Origin: Oribacterium sp. UBA4274
Lineage (GTDB): Bacteria; Bacillota; Clostridia; Lachnospirales; Lachnospiraceae
DNA: 19,008 bases
NCBI GenBank assembly: GCA_002396005.1
Contig: DGVW01000088.1
Location: 1 to 19,008 of the forward strand
Direction: 5' to 3'
Part shown: in pieces, positions 8,874 to 16,186 of the stretch
How positions within the stretch are numbered: the first letter of the stretch is position 1
Layout: each line of letters opens with the position of its first letter
Notes under the pieces: model-generated
What the model was told of the DNA's origin: nothing
The model's database searches: none
Seen by the model: the letters and a program-made list of their open reading frames with translations, nothing else
Translations under genes and position numbers: made by a program

Positions 8874-8887
8874 CTCATGCCTCCTCA

Positions 8888-9910
8888 TCAATCCTTGTAT
8901 AGTTCGATATCATCGTAAAGTGCCTTATACTCCTCACCCTGAGCGATGTACTCCTGATGAATCGGCTGAACGGCCTCAATAAAAGCTGTTTTATCGATAT
9001 CTCTGTAAATAGTTACTCCGTGCTCTTGTGCCTCTTCAATCGCTGCATCCATCATAGAGTTGTATACAGACTTGAAATTATCATTGGTCTCACCAAGGGC
9101 CTGAACCAGTGCCTGCTGCTCAGTCTCAGAGAGTGAATTCCACTTTTTAGTGCTGATGATGTAAATGTCAGGCGAATACTGATGCTCCGTATATGTATAG
9201 GAACTAACCAGATCCTCGTGACCGTTTACCGTAAGGGCGAGCTCCGTGTTTTCTGCTCCGTCAACGATGCCCTGCTGCAGTGCCGAATAGGTCTCGCTGG
9301 AAGACATCGGCACCGGAGTAGCGCCCATTGACTCAATCATTCCCATGGATGTTGTGCTGACCATGGATCTGATTTTCATGCCTGCGAGATCTGATGGGTC
9401 ATCTACGCAGACATCCTTCTTGAGATAGTAGTTTCTTGAACCATTGGCATAGTAGCCTATAGCGATGAATCCCTGATCTGCAGTGGATGTAAAAAGCTTT
9501 TTAACCGCTTCGCTGTTCTCCATGGCCTTGTAATAATGCTCCTGACTTGTAAACAGATACGGAAGTGCAAATATTGCGTACCTGTTATCGAACTGTCCTA
9601 AAGTATTGGAGCTGACTTTGGCCATATCGAGGATTCCCGCCTGAACCATCTCAACTTCTTCTGTTTCAGAACCAAGCTGTCCGCTTGGGTAAATTTTGAT
9701 TGAAATATCTCCGTTTGAATCCTTGTCTGTGAAATCAGCAAATTTTGCAATAGTGTCTGCGATTTCCGATCCGTCCTGCTGGTTATGTGCAAGCTTTATC
9801 TGTACATTGCCATTCATATCAGATGCCTTGACACTGACGAATGTTCCTCCGGCCAAAACAAGCGCACAAGCCGTAAATGCCGCACCTATGCGTTTAACTA
9901 TCTTCTTCAT
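8888..9910 (-). CDS. dctP: TRAP transporter substrate-binding protein (DctP family)
   Basis: The 340-residue extracytoplasmic solute receptor begins with a signal peptide MKKIVKRIGAAFTACALVLAG, with cleavage likely near VKA. Family features include IKLAHNQQDGSEIADTIAKF, IKIYPSGQLGSETEEVEMVQ, the LAGMKIRSM segment with the Arg that normally clamps a substrate carboxylate, and YSALQQGIVDGAENTE. A carboxylate-binding Arg suits an unsaturated galacturonyl-rhamnose ligand. There is no canonical lipobox: the only early Cys follows F-T-A. In a single-membrane cell it may be tethered by the permease or released. The start at 9910 has AAGGAGG at ideal spacing. It heads the P-Q-M run, 157 nt downstream of rhaB. 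Confidence 0.95.
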   Translation of the reverse strand: MKKIVKRIGAAFTACALVLAGGTFVSVKASDMNGNVQIKLAHNQQDGSEIADTIAKFADFTDKDSNGDISIKIYPSGQLGSETEEVEMVQAGILDMAKVSSNTLGQFDNRYAIFALPYLFTSQEHYYKAMENSEAVKKLFTSTADQGFIAIGYYANGSRNYYLKKDVCVDDPSDLAGMKIRSMVSTTSMGMIESMGATPVPMSSSETYSALQQGIVDGAENTELALTVNGHEDLVSSYTYTEHQYSPDIYIISTKKWNSLSETEQQALVQALGETNDNFKSVYNSMMDAAIEEAQEHGVTIYRDIDKTAFIEAVQPIHQEYIAQGEEYKALYDDIELYKD

Positions 9911-10067
9911 ACATTGCCTCCTTAAAAGAGTATTAACAAGTTCGAAAATATGAGATTACTGTCGGCCAACTGTTAAATCCATGCATTTCGTAACATTTTT
10001 TACTACAGGTATGATACCATCTGCACCTTAAAATAAATCTTTATTTATTGCAATTTTTGATGATTTT
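9911..10067. other. rhaB-dctP intergenic region with palindrome and shared 10-mer
   Basis: This AT-rich gap probably carries the start signal for the TRAP operon, though no convincing -35/-10 pair was seen. It holds the palindrome GGTATGATACC (10008-10018) running into the 10-mer ATACCATCTG (10014-10023), which recurs upstream of rhaB at 11624-11633 in the same orientation. An AATAAA/TTTATT dyad lies near 10030-10045 without a GC stem, so no good terminator for rhaB is visible. Confidence 0.4.
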
Positions 10068-11552
10068 TCAAACAAAATTGCGGTGATCAAATGATTCTGC
10101 CACACATTTTCTGAAAGCCTTCAGGTCTTTGCAGACACCGGCACTTATGAGCTGCGCTCCAATATTACCTATTGCAGTAGCCTCCTGTGGGCCTGCGATG
10201 ACCTTTAGCCCAGTTTCCTGTGCAGTAAGCTGATTCAGCCACTCTGCCTTTGAACCACCACCGACTATATGGATAGCAGTGTAGTTCTTTCCCGTTATTG
10301 TCTCCATCTCATCAATTACCTTTTTGTAACAAACTGCAAGAGAACGGTAGATTACTCTCGCAATCTCCCATGGAGTTTCAGGCACCTGCTGCCCTGACTC
10401 ACGACATGCCTTCTTTACCTCTTCTACCATAGAATCAGGTGCAAGAAATCTCGAATCATTGGCATCCACCAGAGAATCTATATCTGCTTCTGATGCTCTT
10501 TTGCAAATGTTTCCGAAACTGAAGTCTTCGTCATTGAAAGCACTATTTTTTACATCTGATTCATCCTGAATTTCATTTGTTTCAATTCCTAAGTTTCCCT
10601 TCAGAAATTCTTTCTGTACAGACTGAATCATCCAGAGTCCCATGATGTTTTTCAGGAAACGGAATCTATGATCGTAGCCACCTTCGTTGGTGAAGTTTGC
10701 ATTAGCAGCATCCAGGCTTGTATCAGGAGTGCTTAGTTCCGTACCGAGAAGTGACCATGTGCCGGAAGAAATGTAGAGTATATCTTCCTCAGTTGATGGT
10801 ACGCTCATAACAGCTGACCCAGTATCATGGGTTGCCGGAAGTATAACCTGACAGTCGAACCCAATTTCCTTTCTGACACTTTCACTGAGACTACCGACTA
10901 CAGTTCCGGGCTCCGACAGCTTACCGAAAATTCTTGTTGGAAAACCAAGTTTCTCGATGAGTTTTCTGTCCCAGTCACAGGTCCCGGCATCCAAAAGCTG
11001 GGTGGTGGAGGCATTGGTGTACTCCTGTTTCTTTACTCCGGTAAGTAAGAAATTGAGATAGTCCGGCACCATGAGAAATGTCTCAGCTTCCCTAAGCCAC
11101 TCCGGGTGCTCTTTCTTCACTGCCATAAGCTGATAGACAGTATTGAAGATTGCTTTCTGGATACCGGTTCTTTGGTACAGTTCCTTTTCCGATATGATCT
11201 TGTAAACTTCACTGTCCATACCTTCGGTTCTTGCATCTCTGTATGCGAAGCAAGGTCCCAGAGGTTTGTCGTCACCACCCAGCAGTACATAATCTACAGC
11301 CCAGGTATCGATGGCCATGGAAACCGGTATTTTTCCTGCTTCAAGACATTTTCTCATGCCTGCCTTTATCTCACTGAACAGTCTGTCAATGTTCCAAACC
11401 TTGTGACCATCTTCCTCATCCATACCATTTGCGAATCTGTACATCTCTTCAAGACAGATCTTTCCGTTCTCCATATGTGCCAGTATATGTCTGCCGCTTG
11501 AAGCACCGATGTCTACTGCAAGATAATAGGTTGTTTTATTTTCTTTACTCAT
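10068..11552 (-). CDS. rhaB: Rhamnulokinase RhaB
   Basis: The 494-residue FGGY-family sugar kinase phosphorylates L-rhamnulose at O1 with ATP. The N-terminal ATP loop YLAVDIGASSGRHI is the RhaB form of this motif; the catalytic base region is PATHDTGSAV; ISSGTWSLLGTEL and NIMGLWMIQ follow. The C-terminal GGGSKAEWLNQLTAQETGLKV...EATAIGNIGAQL is the adenosine-binding end. Length and all landmarks match intact RhaB. The ATG at 11552 is preceded by GAAGGGA at six bases. The gene is separated from rhaD by 308 nt and from dctP by 157 nt, so it likely has its own promoter within the pathway cluster. Confidence 0.97.
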   Translation of the reverse strand: MSKENKTTYYLAVDIGASSGRHILAHMENGKICLEEMYRFANGMDEEDGHKVWNIDRLFSEIKAGMRKCLEAGKIPVSMAIDTWAVDYVLLGGDDKPLGPCFAYRDARTEGMDSEVYKIISEKELYQRTGIQKAIFNTVYQLMAVKKEHPEWLREAETFLMVPDYLNFLLTGVKKQEYTNASTTQLLDAGTCDWDRKLIEKLGFPTRIFGKLSEPGTVVGSLSESVRKEIGFDCQVILPATHDTGSAVMSVPSTEEDILYISSGTWSLLGTELSTPDTSLDAANANFTNEGGYDHRFRFLKNIMGLWMIQSVQKEFLKGNLGIETNEIQDESDVKNSAFNDEDFSFGNICKRASEADIDSLVDANDSRFLAPDSMVEEVKKACRESGQQVPETPWEIARVIYRSLAVCYKKVIDEMETITGKNYTAIHIVGGGSKAEWLNQLTAQETGLKVIAGPQEATAIGNIGAQLISAGVCKDLKAFRKCVAESFDHRNFV

Positions 11553-11860
11553 AATATTTCCCTTCTAAAAAACTGCCCCGGAAGTGCACCGATCGGATCA
11601 AAAACGTTCTGCATGAAATGTACATACCATCTGTGTTGTTCACATTCATTATGTACATCACTGCAGCACATGTTTTCGGTTTGTCCGTCCTGTACATATC
11701 CAAAGGCAGTCTGTGATTAATATTCTGTTTTATAAATGCATTACCTTAAGTGAGTGTCAACGTATTTGCTGCTCACTGTGATACACTTCAAAGCACACAT
11801 TCTTGTGAGTCGCTAATTCTTTCTATTCCTTTTGAAAACATTTTGCACTCTATGCCGATG
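11553..11860 (-). promoter_or_regulatory. rhaB upstream region with candidate promoter and three TGTACAT boxes
   Basis: No gene is seen in this 308-nt stretch. On the minus strand a perfect TTGACA (-35 at 11760-11755) precedes TATAAA (11734-11729), with a long 20-base spacer. That would leave a leader of roughly 170 nt for rhaB. The leader or operator area holds TGTACAT three times (11619-11625, 11652-11658, 11691-11697) and the 10-mer ATACCATCTG (11624-11633). A loose CTCAC/GTGAG dyad near 11774-11811 follows the rhaD stop but lacks a T-run. Confidence 0.4.
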
Positions 11861-12718
11861 TCAGTCTTCCGGAATCTCACCGATCAGATCGGTCTTCTTC
11901 TCATAGAGGAACTGCTCATCTATCTCGATACCAAACGGCTCATTCAGTTCTCTGAACTGATCCGGAGTGATAGTGTTCATCTTGCGATTTGAGATAGACA
12001 TTACCTTTACGAGGACTTCTGCAGCCTTCTCAACTGTGTGCATGAGTCCGAAAGTGATGTCAAAATCAACACCGCAGGCAAATGCTCCGTGATGTGCCCA
12101 GATGGCAACATCTTTGGTTTCCATAACCCGGGCAGTAGCTTCTCCGATGAGCCTGCCGCCGCAGAGCAGCCATGGAATCACACCGATTCCTTTAGGGAAC
12201 ACAACCGGGCACTCTGTTGCCATTTCAAATATCTCTCTCGTAAATACTCTGTCATTGAGGGGCAGCACGTAGGTAAGGGCGATAACATTAGTCGGATGGC
12301 AATGATATACTACTCTGATGTTCTCATCTCTTCTCTTCAGAACTTCAAGATTCATGAGATGAGTAGGGAGCTCAGAAGTTGGCTTACCACCATTCACAAG
12401 TCCCCAAACAATCTGATACTTTGTACCGGTTTCATCGAGGCGGATGATACAGAGATTTGCGGACGGGTCCAGCTGCATATTGCGCATGTATCTGCCTGAA
12501 CCTGTCACCATGAAGTAAAGGTTTCCAAGCTCCGGAACCTCTGTTCCCAGCTCATGCCACTCCCTGTCATAGAAAAAATCTTCTTTGAGTTCTGCAACTT
12601 CCTCGTCCTTCATTCTGTAGCTCAGGTTTCCACCGTTACGCTCGTGCCATCCCTGATTGAAACCGTCCATACACATACGTGTAAAATCTTTAATTAGTTT
12701 TGAATCCAATACTTTCAT
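11861..12718 (-). CDS. rhaD: Rhamnulose-1-phosphate aldolase RhaD
   Basis: The 285-residue class II (zinc) aldolase splits L-rhamnulose 1-phosphate into dihydroxyacetone phosphate and L-lactaldehyde. Zinc-ligand motifs are visible: VVYHCHPTNVIAL with the HxH pair and IWAHHGAFACG with the distal His. The N-terminal WHERNGGNLSYR and the TGSGRYMRN segment that binds phosphate are also typical. The ATG at 12718 is chosen because AGAGGT lies about nine bases upstream; a longer frame to 12760 has no such site and adds residues the family lacks. The size is close to the E. coli enzyme (274 aa). It lies 125 nt after rhaA, in a gap with a direct repeat that may carry its own control. Confidence 0.96.
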   Translation of the reverse strand: MKVLDSKLIKDFTRMCMDGFNQGWHERNGGNLSYRMKDEEVAELKEDFFYDREWHELGTEVPELGNLYFMVTGSGRYMRNMQLDPSANLCIIRLDETGTKYQIVWGLVNGGKPTSELPTHLMNLEVLKRRDENIRVVYHCHPTNVIALTYVLPLNDRVFTREIFEMATECPVVFPKGIGVIPWLLCGGRLIGEATARVMETKDVAIWAHHGAFACGVDFDITFGLMHTVEKAAEVLVKVMSISNRKMNTITPDQFRELNEPFGIEIDEQFLYEKKTDLIGEIPED

Positions 12719-12728
12719 TGTAATTACC

Positions 12729-12812
12729 TCTATATTTCGGTCATATTTTTGAACAGCCATTTACTGCTGTTGCTATTGCATATGTTTCTATATTTAACCT
12801 GGTCATATTTTT
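12729..12812. repeat. Imperfect direct repeat upstream of rhaD
   Basis: The segment TCTATATTT...GGTCATATTTTT occurs twice on the plus strand: at 12729-12750 without, and at 12787-12812 with, four extra bases in the middle. The 12-mer GGTCATATTTTT itself is repeated exactly 62 bp apart (12739-12750, 12801-12812). It spans the rhaA-rhaD gap and ends at the rhaD ribosome binding site, so it could be a regulator or processing site. Confidence 0.5.
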
Positions 12813-12843
12813 ATATATACACTCTGGCCTGCTCTTGCTATGA

Positions 12844-14097
12844 TTATCCTCTCTTTGACAGGACTTCATCCTCGTACTTCCTGAAGTCCTCGAACCACTC
12901 GTCCTCAGTAAGTACGCCCTGCTTCTCACAGTAGTAGTCCCAGATATCTCCGAACGGTAATGTCTTGACTCTCTCACGAAGACTCATGAGTTCTGTGAAA
13001 TTGCGCTTATCCTGAAGCTCTTTCAGTTTATCGTTAGGTGTAAGGCAAGCATAAAGGAGAGCCTTCTCCATATTTCTCATGCCGTTGGTCCAGGCAGAAA
13101 CTCTGTTTATAGATGCATCAAAGTAATCCATTCCTATAAAGAAACGGCTTGGATCATTTCTCACTATTTCCTCTGCAAGCTCTCTTAAATCATCATTGAA
13201 GAGAACAACATGATCTGAGTCCCAGCGAACCGGACGAGAAACGTGAAGCGCAACTTTGTCATTGAAAAGAAGCATAGAGGACAGCTTGTCAGCTACATTC
13301 TCAGTTGGATGGAAATGTCCTGTATCGATGAGACAGTAAATGTTGTTTTGGGCAGCATAGTTCATATAGAACTCATGGGAACCGACAGTCATTGACTCCA
13401 TTCCGATGCCGAATACCTTGGACTCTACAGAAACCTTAACCTTGTCCTTGTCATAAGGTGTTGCGAGAATCTGATCCAGTGAATCCTTGAGTCTTGCTCT
13501 AGGCCCCTTCCTGTCTGCCGGGATGTCCTTGAAGCCATCCGGAATCCAGATATTCATGAGGCAAGGCTGCCCTGTCTCAGTTGCGAGATATTCAGAAATC
13601 TTCAGTGACTGGATACCGTGCTGAATCCAGAACTTACGTACTTCTTCATTTTCAGAAGAAAGTGTTCCGTTCTCTGCAAGAGGGTGACTGAAAAATGTAG
13701 GATTGAAATCAAGTCCCAGACCATTTTTCTTTGCAAGCTCTACCCACTTTGCAAAATGCTTAGGCTCGATTTTGTTTCGGTCAACCCACTCGCCATCTTC
13801 AAAAATCGCATAGCTTGCATGAAGATTTAACTTGTGATGCTTTCCCGGAACGTAGGTCATTACCTTTTCGATGTCCGCGAACAACTCTTCAGGAGTCCTT
13901 GCTCTATATGGATAGTTTCCTGTTGTCTGGATGCCTCCGGAAAGAGGTCCCTTCTGATCAAAACCAACTACATCATCACCCTGCCAGCAGTGCATGGATA
14001 ATGTTATCTCCGAAGCTTCCGAAACTGCCTTTTCTACATCAATCCCCACTGCACTGTAGCGCTCTTTCGCTGCCTCAAATCTCTCTGCCACTGTCAT
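12844..14097 (-). CDS. rhaA: L-rhamnose isomerase RhaA
   Basis: The 417-residue enzyme, almost the same length as E. coli RhaA (419), interconverts L-rhamnose and L-rhamnulose, the first step of the pathway. Characteristic stretches are ITLSMHCWQGDDVVGFD near the N-terminus, GIQTTGNYPYRAR, LNLHASYA, LDFNPTFFSHPLA, WIPDG, the metal-site region VESKVFGIGMES...CLIDTGHFHPTE, and VALHVSRPVRWDSDHVV. No truncation or frameshift is seen. The ATG at 14097 follows AAAAGGAG at eight bases. It is the first gene of the minus-strand island and is divergent from the AGCS transporter, with a 540-bp shared control region between them. Confidence 0.97.
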   Translation of the reverse strand: MTVAERFEAAKERYSAVGIDVEKAVSEASEITLSMHCWQGDDVVGFDQKGPLSGGIQTTGNYPYRARTPEELFADIEKVMTYVPGKHHKLNLHASYAIFEDGEWVDRNKIEPKHFAKWVELAKKNGLGLDFNPTFFSHPLAENGTLSSENEEVRKFWIQHGIQSLKISEYLATETGQPCLMNIWIPDGFKDIPADRKGPRARLKDSLDQILATPYDKDKVKVSVESKVFGIGMESMTVGSHEFYMNYAAQNNIYCLIDTGHFHPTENVADKLSSMLLFNDKVALHVSRPVRWDSDHVVLFNDDLRELAEEIVRNDPSRFFIGMDYFDASINRVSAWTNGMRNMEKALLYACLTPNDKLKELQDKRNFTELMSLRERVKTLPFGDIWDYYCEKQGVLTEDEWFEDFRKYEDEVLSKRG

Positions 14098-14422
14098 CTC
14101 ATATCTCCTTTTACTTACATATATCCTTGTAGTACTATGCCGATCTTGTATTACTTTATTGCTTCAATCACAGCGCAAATCATACTCTTCACTCTTGTCC
14201 TAACACTTCAAGCCATATTCTTGATGATTTCAGCTTCAATAATGAAGCGCGCAAGTTTTTATAAAAAAATTCAATGATTGATGTATATCGGCGTCTCATT
14301 TATGAGATAAGTATATTCTGTTCTGATTTGCGATTATAGGTCGGATTTTGAGAGATATTACGTCCTGGTTTGCGTCATCATTGTTTCTTGGAAAAGCCTT
14401 TTTCTTTCTTAAAGGTGATACA

Positions 14423-14466
14423 AAACCATAGATATAAACAGATGAAACCATAGATATAAATAGATG
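14423..14466 (+). promoter_or_regulatory. 22-bp tandem direct repeat, candidate AraC-family operator
   Basis: Two head-to-tail 22-bp units, 14423-14444 and 14445-14466, share the core AAACCATAGATATAAA and end AGATG; they differ at one base (C/T at unit position 17). A two-turn spacing of direct repeats is how AraC-family dimers bind. The second unit ends 5 bp before the -35 box of the AGCS promoter, a class II activator position. Confidence 0.65.
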
Positions 14467-14471
14467 AGGTA

Positions 14472-14500
14472 TTGTCCCAGGATAACGGTGGGATTATAAT
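14472..14500 (+). promoter_or_regulatory. Sigma-A-type promoter for the AGCS symporter
   Basis: TTGTCC (14472-14477), a 17-base spacer and a perfect TATAAT (14495-14500). The -35 matches consensus at four of six positions, suiting help from an activator at the adjacent direct repeats. The 5' leader would be about 130 nt; no recognisable riboswitch was seen in it. Confidence 0.65.
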
Positions 14501-14637
14501 CTGACAGAAATAACCATTTTTAACAATGATAGTACCCAATCATGGAAATAATTATTGTTGGATGATATTGCATAGTCCGCTTTGGAAAACTGAGGCAAAG
14601 AAACATGCAAAAATGAACCTTTATGGAGGATAAATAT

Positions 14638-16167
14638 ATGGAAAGCTTGTTGGCGTTTATTACTGCCGTATGTGGCAGGATTCAGGTAGTATCCGATTTA
14701 TTTTGGGATTTTCCGACCAATTTCGGATGGTACTCATCGATACCTGTTATAGGCAATTTTTCATTAGCGATCATCTTACTCATTGGATCAGGCATATACT
14801 TCACCGTTAGCTTAAGATTCATACAGTTAAGAAAGTTCAGACACGGTATCGAGGTACTCAAGAACAGCAAGGCCACAACAGGCATCACACCACTGGCATC
14901 ATTCTTTCTCTCAACTGCCATGCGCGTTGGCCCTGGGAACATCCTTGGAGTAACAGGAGCTGTTTCTGTCGGCGGTCCGGGGGCACTTCTCTGGATGTGG
15001 ATTTCAGCATTTTTCGGGATGGCTACTGCTTTTGTGGAGTCAACATTATCCCAGATCTTCAAGGAAAAGAAGGGTGATGAGTATCTGGGCGGTATGGCAT
15101 TTTACGGAAGGAAACTTCTGAAGAATTCCGGAACAGTCGGTGTGATTCTGTCAATGATGTACATAGTCTATGCCATACTTTGTTTTCCGGCTCAAGGATT
15201 CAACACGGTTTCTGCCATGGGACAGATTGCAAGTATCATAAGTGGTACAGAACTTCCTACAACTCATGCTGTATACTGGCTGGGGTTTTTACTGGTTATC
15301 ATCGCCACCTGTTTGGTTTCTTTCGGCGGCACAAAAAAGATATCCAAAGTGACGGATGTCCTTGTACCTGTTATGGCTATCGTGTATGTATGTACTGTTG
15401 TACTTCTCATCGTGATGAATGCTTCAAGGATCCCATGGTTCTTCTTTGCGGTTTTCACAGAGGCATTTAAACCTGAGGCAGTTTTTGGCGGAACGTTCGG
15501 AACCGCTCTCATGCAGGGTATCAAAAGAGGCCTCATGTCCAATGAGGCAGGCCAGGGAACCATCACTATGCCGGCAGCAACTTCTGACGCTGCCCATCCT
15601 TGTGATCAGGGCTGTGTACAGGCTATAGGCGTTTTCCTTGATACGATCGTTATATGTACACTGACAGGTTTTGTGGTTATCATGGGACGAGTATGGCTCA
15701 CAGATAATGGTGCTGCATGGATGGAGCTTGGAAAGCTGCCTAAATACCTTGCATCCGTTGCAGAACTGACACCGGGCACAGCATTTAACAGAGCTGTGAC
15801 ACTTATGGTTTCTTTGTGCTTCGGCCTCTTTGCTTTCACATGTCTTCTTGGATTTATGTCATTTTCAGAGATATGTGCAAACAGGATCAGCAGGAACAGG
15901 CTTTTTATAAATGTCATCAGATTTATCGATATTGCAGTTATATGTTTCGGAATGCTTACTTCCATTGTAGGTATGGATCTGGGTGCACTGTGGGATCTTT
16001 CTGATTTTGCAAACATTCTCATCGCTTACTGCAATATCCCGCTGCTTTACATCGGATTCAAATATGTTAAGAGGGCAACGAAGCATTTTGAGCTGAATGA
16101 TCATACACCCTTCACTTCAGAGGTAGCCGGTATTGATGTACCTGTCTGGGACGAGCTTGGAAAGTAA
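14638..16167 (+). CDS. Sodium/amino-acid (alanine or glycine) symporter, AGCS family
   Basis: The 509-residue integral membrane protein has about ten to eleven hydrophobic spans. The AGCS core is clear: FSLAIILLIGSGIYFTVSLRFIQLRKF, then STAMRVGPGNILGVTGAVSVGGPGALLWMWISAFFG (positions ~95-130), KRGLMSNEAGQGTITMPAATSDAAHP near the middle, and IVGMDLGALWDLSDFANILIA near the end. These proteins import alanine, glycine or related small amino acids with sodium. The ATG at 14638 is chosen because GGAGG (14626-14630) sits eight bases before it; the ATG at 14623 would place that box inside the gene. Its placement opposite rhaA and next to a putative AraC operator is unusual for an amino-acid carrier and may mean joint regulation with sugar use. 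The exact substrate cannot be read. Confidence 0.93.
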   Translation: MESLLAFITAVCGRIQVVSDLFWDFPTNFGWYSSIPVIGNFSLAIILLIGSGIYFTVSLRFIQLRKFRHGIEVLKNSKATTGITPLASFFLSTAMRVGPGNILGVTGAVSVGGPGALLWMWISAFFGMATAFVESTLSQIFKEKKGDEYLGGMAFYGRKLLKNSGTVGVILSMMYIVYAILCFPAQGFNTVSAMGQIASIISGTELPTTHAVYWLGFLLVIIATCLVSFGGTKKISKVTDVLVPVMAIVYVCTVVLLIVMNASRIPWFFFAVFTEAFKPEAVFGGTFGTALMQGIKRGLMSNEAGQGTITMPAATSDAAHPCDQGCVQAIGVFLDTIVICTLTGFVVIMGRVWLTDNGAAWMELGKLPKYLASVAELTPGTAFNRAVTLMVSLCFGLFAFTCLLGFMSFSEICANRISRNRLFINVIRFIDIAVICFGMLTSIVGMDLGALWDLSDFANILIAYCNIPLLYIGFKYVKRATKHFELNDHTPFTSEVAGIDVPVWDELGK

Positions 16168-16168
16168 A

Positions 16169-16186
16169 TTGAATACAAGTATTCAA
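16169..16186. repeat. 18-bp inverted repeat at the end of the AGCS gene
   Basis: TTGAATAC and GTATTCAA flank two bases immediately after the AGCS stop. No T-run follows on the plus strand; on the minus strand TTTACTTT follows. It overlaps the truncated end of the IS110 remnant and might be what is left of the symporter terminator. Confidence 0.4.

Larger units (their letters stand above)
14098..14637. promoter_or_regulatory. Divergent control region between rhaA and the AGCS symporter
   Basis: No coding sequence is apparent. Toward rhaA (minus strand) there is TATAAT at 14338-14333, with only a poor -35 (GTAATA) 17 bases upstream, as expected of an activator-dependent promoter. The resulting ~230-nt leader contains two short hairpins: GCTTCA/TGAAGC with a four-base loop (14233-14248) and the palindrome TCTCATTTATGAGA (14294-14307). 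Toward AGCS there are the 22-bp tandem repeat and a good promoter, listed separately. Confidence 0.5.

Noticed and set aside
11774..11811. CRP-like TGTGA...TCACA site or rhaD terminator
   Set aside because: The dyad is imperfect with no T-run, and cAMP-CRP control of rha genes is an enterobacterial feature not expected here.
12719..12760. Upstream start for rhaD at 12760
   Set aside because: No ribosome binding site there, and the extra N-terminal residues are absent from the family; AGAGGT before 12718 decides the start.
14501..14637. Riboswitch (glycine or T-box) in the leader of the AGCS gene
   Set aside because: The conserved glycine-aptamer or T-box sequences were looked for and not seen.
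16169..16186. Rho-independent terminator for AGCS
   Set aside because: The arms are AT-rich, the loop is only two bases unless the stem is shortened, and no T-run follows on the plus strand.
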